From Sitta carolinensis (taxonomy: Eukaryota; Chordata; Aves; Passeriformes; Sittidae): 64,000 nt of DNA. This document shows positions 12,335 to 25,600 of this stretch, piece after piece (position 1 is the first letter of the stretch; each line of letters begins with the position of its first letter). The notes beneath the pieces are model-generated. The model made no database searches, had not been told where the DNA came from, and worked only from the letters and a program-made list of their open reading frames with translations. Location: positions 108,085,910 through 108,149,909 of the forward strand of contig CM063284.1 of NCBI GenBank assembly GCA_032173965.1, given 5' to 3'. The position numbers and the translations under genes were made by a program.

Positions 12335-15190
12335 ACTAAACAGTCTGTCAAAGTACTCTCAAGAGAAGAGGAATACTGAGGCAATGTCAGCCTGGTTGCC
12401 ATCAGGCATGGCTTGATGTTTGTGGAGAGTGACATTGTGAAATGCTCCTGAGAAATCTCCCTTTGGCAGGGGGAGAGTTTTCACGTTTACCCTAGAACCA
12501 CTTACTGAGCTATTTGCACTCATTGCCACAAGAGTTTCTGTCAAGAGGACAGCTGGGAGCTCTGGCAGGAAAATGTTTCTTAGGGTGCCATTCACTAAGA
12601 AATACATGATACAAGCAATCCAATTTTTCTGGGTTGTCTTAACCATAATGCAAACTTTACTGTGCTTGACAACACAGAGATGCTCTGGATGAAAAAAGGA
12701 ATGTTAATGAGACCACAGAGGAGCCAAAACCAGTGAGTGTCAGGAGAAACATGGACTCTTTTTGCCCTCCATGGCAAAGATGAGTAAGCGCGTCAAGGCA
12801 CTTTCTCGCTTCTGCAGTTTCATATTGCAACAAAAAGGAAGATAGAAACATTTTGGTGATGTTGAGGAGGAAAAAATATTTTGGTGGGGATGAGGAGGAA
12901 AGAGGTAGTTGTGTTGGTTGCTTTCTTGATGCTTAAAAGAATAAAATAACTTTTCAAATAAAATTCTTGGAAACAAGATGAAAGGTACATTTCCAGAAAC
13001 ACCAGCTTTTTAGAGACAAATTATCTAAAGCTTGGTTTACATATATTTAATTGCTCACAAAGTAGGACAACATTATTAATAATAAGTAGTCAAGGTAACT
13101 ATTGAATGGTGATTGACAAGATGAACTGATCAACCCTATCACACTGTTGAAAAGATACCTGTGCCTTGATCTCCTAGACTTGTAGGTAGCTTTTTTTTTC
13201 AGAAATGGGTGCTTCTAATACCACATGTTTAAAGAATCATAGCCTAGCTGATGAGCCACTTAAATGTTTCTGCTCCACTAGGTCATGCTGGATTGTTACT
13301 TGTCTGCACACAGTTCCATTTTCCAAGTGGCAATACTTCCCATCCCTTTGGATGCAGAGTTGGGCTTTCAGTTCAAATTGCCTGTTTTCTGCAAAATTAT
13401 TCTGCTGAAGGGGGAGGAACACGGATGGGCATGTTAGATAAAGCCTTGCGTTTTTATGCTCTCTCTCCTTCACTGCTCTCTTTCTTTATGCATCAAAATC
13501 ATCTACAAAGTATGCTTTCTGTTAATTAAGACAAGAATTTTGGCCTTGCTGCCCTCCTTGCTTCATTTACATGATCTATTGAAAGTTGCCCTGCTGATAC
13601 TAATCACATTCCGCCTTGTTGACAGTCTGATTTCTGCTCAAGTAATGCACTTAGATTGTAAAAAGCCTAGGTCTCAGTTGTCTGGCACAAAATTTAACTC
13701 TACCTGCAAGTTATTCACTGACCAGGGTGCTTCATCAACACAAGGCATTAGTTAACTTCATACTTACTGCCCTAGTGCAGAGGCATCAGGTGATTGCTAT
13801 TTTGAAGCACTCATCCCAAACTCTGACTGCACAAATCACATGCCCACTGCACATGCAGTCTGGATTTTAAAAGGTAAAAGCGATGGGGTATATTTGTAGC
13901 TCTATAATGGTGGGAATTAAAAGCATAAATCCTCTCATGGTGTACAGGGGGTTTGTCCTGTAGTTGCTGTTAAGTGTGTGAAAAATTTGGACTAATCAGG
14001 CCATCACTAAGAGGTACAATTTGCAGGGGGCCACTCAGTATAAAACATATTGGGACATTTCAGGTTCATTCTCTCTTCTTGCGTTTTAGACTTTTTGCCT
14101 CTCTTTGACCCTATCAAGCTATTTAAAGGATGTTAAGCACTTTGTTCCCTGCAATTCACAGTCCATAGCTCCCATCCTCTCTTTTATCTCTGAAGAAAAG
14201 GACAAGAAAAAAGAAAAAGGTGGGGGAAAAAAGCCTCTCAGTCCTCGTTACAATCATATGGCCAATGCTAATGCTTTTTACAGAAGTGTCTCACCTGGGA
14301 TGTTTTACTCATTCCCCTTCGACTGATTGTTATTAAAGGTCTTTGGAGATACTTTTGTTTCATCCTTCTGTTCTAGTTTAGCAAGGGTGATGACATACCA
14401 ACTGAAATGTCTGGAGGCTTGTTAGCAAAAACCCTGTCACTGGGAGGGATCAAAGTGTTTTTGTGCCGAGTCCCTGGGGCACTGATCCTGGCAATACAGA
14501 TGGACTCAGATGCAGCCTCCACATGGTTTAACATGACAAGCAGCTGGATCCTTAAGCCAACAGGCAGAGAGTTGTTTTCTCAGGATGAACAGTGTTTCTC
14601 AAAACCAAGGTGTAAAATGAGCACCACTGACAGAAACTTTAATTTATTTTGGGATGTAGGGGAAAAACATTACTTCTTTCATCTTAATGAGAAGAAGAAA
14701 CTGATTCTTCTCCCTGCAAAAGCCACAGAATAAGAATCTGAGCAAACTCATCAGTGCACATCAAATTTTTTTTAACAGCAGGGGAGTTGAGAACAATCCA
14801 GTTTCATGAGGCCAGCCTTCTGTGTTAATAAGTAATGGTTTTAAGCTGAAAATAAGCCCACATTGACTGTCAAATGTATATGTAATCTCTGCAGTCTAGC
14901 TGGAAGATGATCTACAAACACAAGCTGGCTGTACCTCCATAATCAAATAATTGACTGGCTGACAACTGAGACCAGTATTTGGCTTGATGCCTCTGACTAG
15001 ACAGGAAATGGCATTTCCTGCATCTTGATAAGGCAGATGTCACTTGGTCCCTACAGCAAAATACATGGCACCAGGGGCATCTTTAGTAAAGGTTTCTTCC
15101 AGCACATGCAGTAGCGGTCAGTTAAAAAACATCCTCCTGCAGTTATATTAGGCACTAGCTCTAAACAGGCTAAACATTTAGGGGAAAAAT
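12335..15190. other. Non-coding stretch, nothing recognised
   Basis: Many open frames of 60-108 codons overlap on both strands between 12359 and 14733. Their mutual overlap in different frames and their unremarkable composition point to chance. No exon could be assigned. Confidence 0.5.
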
Positions 15191-15192
15191 TA

Positions 15193-15232
15193 TGCAACAG
15201 ATGTATCTTCATAGCTGGCTACATCTGTTGCA
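15193..15232. repeat. Perfect 13-bp inverted repeat (hairpin)
   Basis: TGCAACAGATGTA at 15193-15205 is the exact reverse complement of TACATCTGTTGCA at 15220-15232, with a 14-base loop. Each arm contains a CAGATG E-box core. It could be a regulatory dyad or chance; the stem is too short for a typical microRNA precursor. Confidence 0.9.
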
Positions 15233-15234
15233 CC

Positions 15235-18200
15235 GCTTATTTCCCAAACTGGCATTCCTTCTCATTTAGGTTGTGTCCCTCTCTGAGGACACACTCCCTC
15301 CTGCACAGAAGCACAGCATTTTCTCAGGAAAGCGGGGATACGACAAAGGCTCATGAGTTCCGGGTGTCTCTTGAGTTAAGAACAGCTTGGTAGTTCTGAG
15401 CTAGTTGTTTTGCTGTCTGTCTTGGTTTCCATTATTTTAACCTACAAGGTTTCACTCTTTTTGTGGTTTGACAGTACAGAAATGGTAACTGTGGCTGCAG
15501 TTAGTAAATAGTGTATCGTTGATGTTTTCCAGTTTGAATATGTTCCTTTCTTTGACAGTTTACTCCATAGACGTGGATTAAGCTTAAATCCCTAAATGAC
15601 CTCACATGCTATTTATTTTGCTGCCCAGAACTTCAGAAAGTCTTGTGGAAGGTAGTCAGCTTCTTTGGGGATAGCCAGAAATGTGGAGAAAGCAATGTGC
15701 AATATGTGCAAGCACTAGTCTCTTCCTGTGATTACTTTTCAGTTGGTTTAATTCCCTGGACTAGCTCACCTCAGAAACACACAAATACCATTAAAGAAGA
15801 AAGAGAGAAAATGAAGAAGGGACAGGGGGTCAACGGCAATCCCAGATGGCAGCTGATTCTGTGAACGTGAGATGGGGATCCCAGCAGAACTCTATTTATA
15901 GTCTTTCCCAGAGGGGAGGTAGTTTTGTTCTTGTCTTCTAGAAGAAATAAAAGCATTGCCATCTTGGCAGAGATCAGTGCTGCCAGTCTGTTTTGCCAAG
16001 AAGCATTTGGGACTGCAGAGCAAATGCTTCCTTGATGAAATATGAAGAACTTGCATTACCAGATTACTCCACCAATTTAATGCATGTTCTGTCCCTGACA
16101 GCAACCAGCACAGGTTCTTCAGAGACTGAATTCCTTATAATAAACAATTTTACAGCCAATAGAATTGTGAAAGCCTGTATGCTGACAAATCCCTGAAGTT
16201 TTCACATTCAGTTTCACAAGTTAAAACTGAGAGTTGACCATAGGATTTGGCCTAGTAGAAAATGTTGAGTCCCTGTTACCCTCAGAGCTTATGCAACTAA
16301 CAAACACTGAAAACACAGAAGCAGTCCTAGAGTTATCTGCACAGTAACAAAGATCTGCCCTGAAAGGACATAGCCTTCAGTTTATATTTACAGGGAAGAT
16401 GGGTACATGTTTTTGTGACTGCTTTTTTTCTTCCCACTCCAAGTGCTGATGTCTGAAAGCATCTCTCCAGGATGAGTGCTGCAGGATTCTAGATGTAAAA
16501 CGTAACCCCTGTGTGCTCCATCAGGCTGGTTACGGCACTTGGTATGCTGCAAGGATAGCTGAACTGAACTTAAGGAGGCAAAAATCAATTCATAAACAAC
16601 GTTTAGATTTGAAAACTGTCCAAATGTTTATCGCTTGGGTGAAGGTAATTGTACTCACATGCATTTCTGAAATCTATGGCCAGGGTGAAAACTGGTATCA
16701 TTCAATAACTCATCTCTCAACAGCAGCTGTAAATATACTGGTTGATCTATAAAGATGGTTTGGATTATTTTTTTTTGTGTTCTCATTGCCTCCTTTTTCT
16801 TTTGCTTTCCCCATCTCTCTGGAATTAGCTTTAATTTGCACAATCCCTGTAGTACAAGCACACTATACACTTATACTGCAGATCTTAGGACCTCACATGA
16901 GCAGTAGAAAAGGCTGAAAGTTGTTATAAGCGTTAACACTTGCAAGCAACAACAAACACTGCAAGAAGTGCTTTGGAAGTTGGAGGCAAGCTCTAAGGGG
17001 TTTTTCATTCTGGATCAATGGGAGTGATAGAGTTTTCTAGGCATGTCATTGGACTAGACAATTATTTAGGCATAGTCTGTAATCAAGGGCTATATATAGC
17101 TCACTTCTGCCAGGCCTGAAACAACATTAAGCACTCAGAATATTTAACGAAGATGTGATTCCTTAGTAAATGAGGTTGATCCAAGTCAACTGTTCCCCAG
17201 CCCAGCATTGCCTATGGCGGCTCTGCTCCCAACAGTGATCTTGCTCACTCCCTTGCACCAGGATTGATACCCACACTGCTGCAAGTAGAGCTTGTTTGGA
17301 CAGATGAAACTAACAGTATAAAACTAAAGGAAAAAAGCTTCAAAGTATTCAGTTAGTTCAGATTTCATGCCATGAACTTACAATTAGCAACAAAAGTAGG
17401 AAGGGAGGGAAAATACAGTTGGGGTCAGAAGAGATGGCAGAATCAGAGCAGCTCTGTTTTGGACTGGTTTATGCTGCATAACATTACATTCCTGCTCTTT
17501 TCAGGTCCTACTCTTACACTGCTTTTGGGGGTGTCTTGGTTTAAGGACAGAGAGACTTCAACATATGTCAGAGTCCCCACTCATCAACATATTAGGGTCT
17601 CCTCATGCCTCCAAATACAAACGAATGTGAACCTTGAAGGAAGGGTCTGACTCAGACTCTAAAACTAGGCTTCTACTAATACACAAGAGTGTAGGGTTCT
17701 ATGTTGGTTTGTGCCCCCAGTCCTGGAGGAGAGGTATATTTGGAGATACAGAAGGGCAACTGTGATGGTTTTGCCTGTGCATCCCTTATCCTGCAGTTCC
17801 ATTTACTTGGATTTACCAATCACCCTGGGGATACTTCATTAATATATAAATATATTTATAAATTCTCTTCATTACTGTCTCTGAACCATCCATTAAAGCA
17901 ATTTTCATCCCATGATCTGTAGAGACCTGGTGGTTTATATCACTTAATGACAGTCCACAAAGCAAATGTGGCTTTAGGGCTTAAGTCATCATAAACTTGT
18001 CTCGCCACCAGGCAATTACATGGGCAGCAGATTTGTCTTCCCACTTGGGCTTTTCATTTCTACACCCATATAATTTTATCTTTTGATGGGATGCAAGAAA
18101 GAAGGTAATGCAGAGGTAGGACCAGAAGGCTGAGCATGGCACAGCTTCATCTGGTTGTGGTACTGGTCTTACACTGCCTGAAAGTAAACATAAAATAATA

Positions 18201-19400
18201 GACTGAGAAACTGGGGATATTGCTGTAGGCTAAAATTTGCCAAGGATCTCCTGCTCCCCTAAAACCTTTTCTGTGGGTTCACAGAATAGAGGAGGCTGTA
18301 ACACCATGGCATTACAATGTCCTGTGCGTATCAGGGCTGCTTCAAAGAGGAGAACAACTGCTATCTGACACAATACAATCAGACCTCTGGCTTCTTCTCC
18401 ATACCTTTGGGATTTAAAGTCTTTCTTTCTTTTTTAACCTTCAGTTCTCCTGAAAACCTAATCTATCTCTTATTCTACACAAGCATGTAAAGGTTAAACT
18501 TGAGTTACACAAAGTTCATAGCGAGGCAAGCATCTATTATTGCTTCCAAGCACCAAAAGTCAACTTGTTTCTTTACTATCCTCATGTTAACATTTCACCC
18601 TTGTCTAACACAAAAAGGGTTCTGCAAGAGAGCACAAAGCACAAGGTGGAAGCCATATGCTGAAGACAGTGTATATTCTGCTTGCCTCTTGAACAGTGTG
18701 TGGAGGTACAAGCAAAATGTTTCATCTTGATGTATTAACCTGATTTGCAGTGGTAAAACTGGTACAATGTAAGAAAAAAAAAATATTTGGGAGAGGAGGT
18801 GAAATATAGGGATGCAGTTCTGAGCTGTTCCTGTCTAATATGCAAGCTGATGAACATTAATTGTGCACTGCTGGACTACTGGCTGCAGACTTCCCAAATC
18901 CTGGATTAAACAATCATACACTGAACTGCTGACTCCACCACATTCCTGTGCAGCCTGGTGCCACAGATATCCATCCTGCTTTCACTTCTGTATAATAATA
19001 AAAGTTCTTTCTGCTTTGTATTGTGCTACATGCAAAACCAACAACAGTGAAAGAAGATTGTGGATGCAAAGTCAACTGTTCAAAGGTTTGGAAATGGCAG
19101 GTTTAAGATTTTCTGATCCCCTTCCACTTACAACAGAGCCTTTCATTATAAGGCCACATACTATTTTTTCTGATTAAACCCTGTGCCTCACTCAGTGCAA
19201 TAGATGGTGCCAATGCACAGCTGTGCAGTGTATTGTTTCATTCCCTTCACCTACCATCTAGTTCCAGCCTCTGCTTAACTGTACAGTAACCAAATACCTT
19301 CCCTCTGCATAAAATAATTTATCTCTTCATGGATTCTCCTGTGGTGCTTCTCAATATGCCACTTGAATGCTTCAGAAGCAAAATTTAATTTATCTTTAAA
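15235..19400. other. Non-coding stretch, nothing recognised
   Basis: Unique-looking, AT-rich DNA. Open frames up to 104 codons (18863-19177, +) resemble nothing known. A short T/A patch lies near 17840-17865. A TGTCTTGGTTT string near 17533 recalls an LTR start but does not continue as one. Confidence 0.5.
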
Positions 19401-19416
19401 TTAAAGAGTTTATATT

Positions 19417-19475
19417 CTCTCCATTTTAAAGATGGGAAGCTGATGAAGTGAGGCAGCACTCACAAAGCACAGCAA
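19417..19475 (-). mobile_element. Possible MIR/L2-like SINE scrap
   Basis: The sequence CCATTTTAAAGATGGGAAGC followed by GAGGCAGCACTCACAAAGCA resembles the antisense 3' part of MIR/L2-type repeats (the CCATTTTACAGATG...GAGGCA...CACA pattern). It is short and diverged, so an alignment is needed before it is trusted. Confidence 0.4.
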
Positions 19476-19570
19476 CCCACCAAAATGTACCCTCACACCC
19501 CATTTCCTCCCCTCACCTATTCATGCACCCCAGCTTGTGCACACACCTCTCTCAGGGTGTGCAGGAAGGT

Positions 19571-19610
19571 GTGGGTGTCTGCCCCCAGAAAGGGGTGGGT
19601 GTTCACCCCC
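19571..19610. repeat. Small G/C-rich tandem duplication
   Basis: GTGGGTGTCTGCCCCC at 19571-19586 recurs with small changes at 19595-19610 at a 24-base period. The second copy contains the hairpin GGGGTG/CACCCC. Several G tracts of three to four occur here, so mild quadruplex potential exists. Confidence 0.6.
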
Positions 19611-19619
19611 TCATGTGGG

Positions 19620-22600
19620 GCTGCAACACAGTACATGCAGCCACCACTGCTATGCATGCCTGGATTATACATTAGCCAGTGAGATGAGTTGGAAAAGCCA
19701 TCAGATATTTCTCAGGAACCATGAAAACAGGCTCCAGATTTTCAGAGAACTTCTACTTCAGCACTGTCAAATTTGACCACTCTTGATCTTATATGCAACC
19801 ATAGATCAGCGTTTTGTTGTGGGGTTGTAAAATCTCCAAGATCTCCAGTCTGGGAATTAAGGAGCACAGTCCAAGCCTGTCTGCTGCTATATTTAGTCCT
19901 GCGTTTTTCCAGATGGAGAGTGTCTGCATTCAAAACACAGAATCTTTAGAGTGGATCAGACACTTCTCAGTGACTTGGAGTCTACAGTACAGCCGTTATG
20001 AACAAGAGGTCCATTATTCTTACAATGGAGAAGGGGCTTGTGCAGAAGAGCCATGCAGCCATGTCACAGCAAGTTGTAAATCCCCTCAAGCATCTCCCTG
20101 GCCTCAGCAGCACAGATTATTGGTGACATGGAGCATGAACCACTACCACCAGCACCACAGCTCACAGCAAACAGGTCTCAGTAATGACTTGCCCGTTTGG
20201 TTACTAAATCAGCAGCAAAAGACACACACTTCCTCTGGAGAAGGTGTCATAGATGTTTCCTTGCCTCTGAGACACAGAACTGTGGATCCCCTCACAGGCA
20301 AGGATGTCCTTCCCAAGTACTCTCAAAGCCATCTACATCCCTTTCCCCCCATCAGGACTCACCCCTTTTAATGCTATCCTGTCCAACCATGCCTTAGCTT
20401 GAGTCTTCTCTATACTGGTTGTTTTTAATAGCAGAGCAAAAATAAAAATCATCTGTTTATTGTTACTCATAGTGGAACTTTGTTTCACACGTTTCCCAGG
20501 CCTTTCATTAGTATGCCTGTTTCACAGTGATTACTTCGTTCACCCCAAGGACATGGAAGACCCTTCTTCCTTTTCAGATCTTTGATTATCTTTTATTCTT
20601 CTTTTTTGTTTTGTCTGCCTGCATCTTGTCCCTGAAACTGCTGACCGGCTGCTTTGTCACATTAGTTTTTCTCGACCCATTATTCTTCCAGCGACAGTCT
20701 TTTTTGTTTTACTCTCGCATCCCAGAGCAGTCTCTCACAGCCTTACTGACTGCTTTGTATCATCTGAATTTTTCATGTTCAGTGAAATTGTTTTCAACAA
20801 CACTGTAATTATTGTTGCATTTATAATCTAACCTACTTTCACCTTCCGACATAGCAGTCTGGGCGCTGTTTTTGCTGGCCACTGGGATTCACTCCCAGAG
20901 TAGCTGAGTTTATTGGAACATTTTGCTTCAGCCATCACACTGCTTCCTTGCAACAGTCAGAGAGAGACTTTAGGGAGAATGCCTTGCACTGAACAACAGT
21001 CACCTTTAATTTTCAAGCCAATTCAAGAGATTTCAGGGACTCCTGTACAGCCAGGAGGCATTGCTATACTTAAAGCAATCACCTCTTAAGCAGCACTGGA
21101 TTAAAACAGCTTGTGTTTGTTATACCCACAGCCCTCCCCACTCTCAATCAAAAGGGAAAAAAGCACTTTTCTATGATCTGCTCCTTTTCCTGAGAGCCTG
21201 TTGGGAGATGTTTATGCTAGAGCAAGGATTCACTAATAATCTTTCTTTGGCAGCATTTACCACACAACTTGACGGGTTCCTACCCCAACAATGTGTGTGA
21301 TCTGACTGCTCTTTCCTTTCTCCTGTTTCTCCCCCATCTCTAATGAGCTTTGTCCTCTCAGTCCTTTCAAATCTCAAGATCCCCACTCGTTTCCACTTCT
21401 TTGTTCCCAGGTTTCTTTGCTTGGTTGTGAATATCAAAGGGGTAAAGGGGCACCTGCCAACTCCCTCTCCATGGAGGTGGTGCTCCACAGGTGCTGTCCA
21501 AGACATGATGATTTGTTGTTTGGTGCTATTTTCCCTTTTAAATTGCTGTATTTCTATCACAAAGGTTGGAGCATATTTTTATATTTGTCAATTTTGAATT
21601 TGTTTTCTTTTCCAAATGGAAAAAAACCCCCACTTCATGTACTGCTGAAGTGATACTCCCCCCTGCACCACATCACACAATAAATCACAAAATAACAAAA
21701 CATGCAGCTATCAAGCTTCACAAAATAAGCCAGAATCCCCAGTGAGGAAATTACCTTCCCTTTTGCTCACAGTTCTTTTTTCACCCCATAAACCATACTG
21801 TTCCCTCCCAGTGCCCAGCTGCTCCTGGGACAGCTGCAGCAGTGCATGGCAGGACCTGTGGTGCATTGCTGGGCGTGTGGTTTGCCATGCAGCCGGCAGC
21901 TGGGAATGCAGCTCTGTGCAGGTGGGACAATGGGGCCCTGCTTGCCTGCAGGCAAAAGGAGAGGAGAAATAAGTGTTACTGATAAGGGCATAAGAGGAGA
22001 GGAGAAGGGGCTGAGAGAAGGCAGCCCCTGTACAGAGGAAAAGGGAGAAAGGGTTGAAGGGCAAGAAGCAGTTTTTGAAGGAAATAAAAAATAAAGCCCA
22101 TTCTGAATTTCTAGACTGTGTCATTCCCATCTCTCTCCATTTATCACCTATCACAGCAACTAATAATTTCATCGTATCTCTTAGAAAGGGGAAAGGATAG
22201 AAAACTAGGAAAGAAACAGCTTGAATCATGAGAAAAATTTCTGCTCATAACCTGGCACTTCTCTCACATTGCTGCTGCCTGACACTAGTGCTTTCAGAGA
22301 GTAATAACCTTCCCCACATCTGTTTATGTGGAAACTGTCTAATCCAGTCAATTCATCGTAAGGAACAGACTCTGGCACCCTCACCCGCTCCAGCATGACC
22401 CTTTCTTTTGCCTTCCTCATTCACGTGGCAGCAGAAGGATCTCAAAGTATTCACTTAGTCCTCAGTTGTCTACCCAGGTCTCAAAAGCCATATTTCACTG
22501 TATCAAATACTAAACATGGGATGACATTTAATTTTCAGCTCAGGTTTTATACCATTCCAGAGTAGCAATCTACAGATCTAATGCCCTGATGTGTGCTCTG

Positions 22601-25600
22601 TATCTTTTCAGCTTTTAACCACGCATTTAGAGAAATACCATTGACTCACCATTCAGCTATTTTAAATTAACTAAAAGGAGACTCAATTTTCACATCCAAT
22701 CCCAAATCTCTTTGCAAATTTTCAACCTCTGCTTTCTTTAGGCACTTTTTTTTCCCCCTTCTCACAGATATCACCTTTCTTGGACTATAAGATATGCAAG
22801 ATAATAAATTAAAACTGACTATGCAGGAAGGAGCTGTGTGAGTGATCATTCTCACATATACTCAGTGCAGGCTGGCCTCCTTTTTGACTCATTCTCAGTA
22901 TTGTTTGGAGCTCATCTCTATGCATCTGGTACCTTTTAAGCCTTCAGAGTCCAAATAGAATCCAAACCTCAATTTAGGTTAAAAAATGTAACCCCATTCC
23001 AGGGCTGCAGTTCATCTATAGCTTCGAGCCTCTCTGTGAATATGCTCTACTCTCCTCCCCCAGAAACTAATGTCTAATTCTAACTTTTCTGGAACTGGAC
23101 TCCCAAACTCTGTCAATTTACAGAGAGGTCTGAGGAACTTGTGGCAGTAACCCCTTGGGTATTTATTTTTTCTTCTCCTGAGTGGCTGCACTAATGGTTT
23201 GAGCCCTTACAAAGAACACCAGAGCAGCTGTACTTGGGCCACATCAAAGGTCCAGCAAGTCCAATACCTCATCTTTAACAGGAGGCAATAGCAGATGCTC
23301 ATTATAAGCTGCTATCAGTTTACATTAATATGCCAGGCTGCACAAATCACAGCTGAAGCCTCTGACTCATCATCTATCTTGGATTTCGCTGCCCTTGTTA
23401 CAACCCTCACTCCTGCTTTTGGGGGTGGATGTGGTGGGGAGAAGGTAATCAGTTTAGCTGCAGCTATATGAAAGGAAAAGTGAATCAAAGCCTATAGACT
23501 TTCCCCAATGGTTTAAATGTGACCTCTTTCTTTTCAGTCAGAAATTGAGCTGAGGCTCCAGATTGCTATAGCTATATGCCTAGCTTCATTCTCCTGCCCC
23601 TGACTCCCAAAATGAAAGTACTTCTAAAGATTTATGTATGGTAAACTCACCTGAAAAAAGAAAAGTGTTTGAATGTATAAAATAAACAATGGAATTAAAA
23701 CACAGGGTTGTTTTACCTTTGCTGGTCTGAGCATGTAGATACTACTTGCAGTATTGAAAGCTGGAAAATTTTTAGATCAAGGTGATATTTAAATTGGAAG
23801 ATGTTCCTTCTTTAGAATAGAGTATTGCACATTTGACAGGGTGTTAAATCCCATAGAAATCCTCATGGATTGTCACCACTGGGAAAGAGTGTGAATATAC
23901 AGCTTTTTGTTGAAAAAAACCCTGGTCATTTGGAAATGTAGCTAGAGAGAAAAAGTTTGGATCAATGTTATCACGTAAATTAAATCACCTGGTAAATTTT
24001 CTCTGTTTAATGGGCTTTATGTGCTTAAATAATTTACAAACTGTGTTGTTGCTTCATGATTTTGCTTCATGAAGCATTAGCAAGTACTGAGTCACCGAAG
24101 TAACAGGAGTTGCTTCTTCCATAAGGAGGGATATGTAGGAAGAGAAAATGTACAAAGTCTGTAATATTAGTATGGTGTTAGAATAGCTTGACTACTAGCA
24201 GATGGCAGGACAGGTTAATATTTTTAATTTGAACTCCTTTATGAATGAACTGAATAATCTTAGCACTAGGTCTTAAATCTTCACTGCTTTATGACCCTTT
24301 CCTGGACTTTGGAATACCATAGGGAAACAATCTTAGCCAAATTTTGAAAGCAGTATTAGATTGAAAAAAAAAAATTAGGTTTAGGCTGAAGGGATGTTTT
24401 CATAGAAAGTACTCCTCTTTTTGCAATTTTTTTGTCATTGTTAAAATAACTAAATGCTTGGATAACACCTGAGCTTTCTCAACTGATCTCTGAAAACTAT
24501 TCCTTGCCCTTCCCTCTTCTAGACAGAAAGACCTATACTTTTCCTTCCTTGGAACCTAGTTTTCTAGCCAAGGACACTAGTAAATCAATATTTCTTACTG
24601 CTTTTTCATGTGTGTAAATAGCTATGGAAAGTGATGAAGAAAGGGGCTGTGGGATTTCCATGCACTCAGGGGTTTTTTCAAATCCATTATCCTCCATGGT
24701 TACAGTGGTTTTTTTCCTCTCTAGTCCTTATGCCTTTTTTTTGCTACATAGTAAACATTAAAAATCCTAAAACTTGAAGGAAAAATTCATAACAGCAGGT
24801 TAGAACAACTGTCAGCTTTCAGAAACCACTGTTTAATTGAAAAGTTATAAAGTAAAAGCAAGTACATGAATTGTAGCAATTGTCTGCATGAAACATTTAT
24901 AGTGAAAAACTCAATTTCATAAAGATAGAAGGAAGGACATCTTTTATGCAAAAATAAAACAATTTATCTGCCTGCAAATCTGACATCTCATAAACGTGCC
25001 TCTGAAGAACAAAGTGGAGCACAGAGCTGCAGAAAAATGTAAACTCTACTTGCCAACACATTCCTGCATCCACATGAGTAACCTAGGGAGGGCATGGGGT
25101 GCCAAAGGTGGCACTGAGATGAAATGAATTAACCTGCTTCCTCCCATGTGAGGAATTGTAAATAAAAATCAAAGGGATCTTTATCCCACTGACAATATGG
25201 TATGCAAGGTCACATGGCCTAATATTTTAAGAGGATTAAAGCTAAATCTCTGCAAACTTTGAAATGGCCCAACCGAGCCTGTAAGCTTTTCAATTTAAAT
25301 GGGTGCACAGCATGACTCCTACGATCAGTTAGAATCTGGTAGGATGAGATGTAGTGAAGTGGACCTTGAAACAATTCAATCCTGCAGTGATAGGTTTTAC
25401 ACATTATCTGTTAATTTGAAGCTGTGCAGGAGGTGGAAACAAAGCAGATCACCAAAAATAAAGCCTATTATGAAGAAAGTTTGGGTGAAAATGAAAAAAA
25501 TCCTTCCTATTTATTACTCATCAAATTAGGAACATAATTTCTGTACTTTTGCTTTATTTCTAGGAGAACTGCAAACACCAGGGTCTAACTGGAGCACACG

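Noticed and set aside
17533..17660. TGTCTTGGTTT string resembling the start of some avian LTRs
   Set aside because: The similarity ends after about a dozen bases; no LTR body, end or target-site duplication follows.
21711..22229. 172-codon minus-strand frame
   Set aside because: No domain; the plus strand is also open in the same GC-richer patch, so chance composition explains it.
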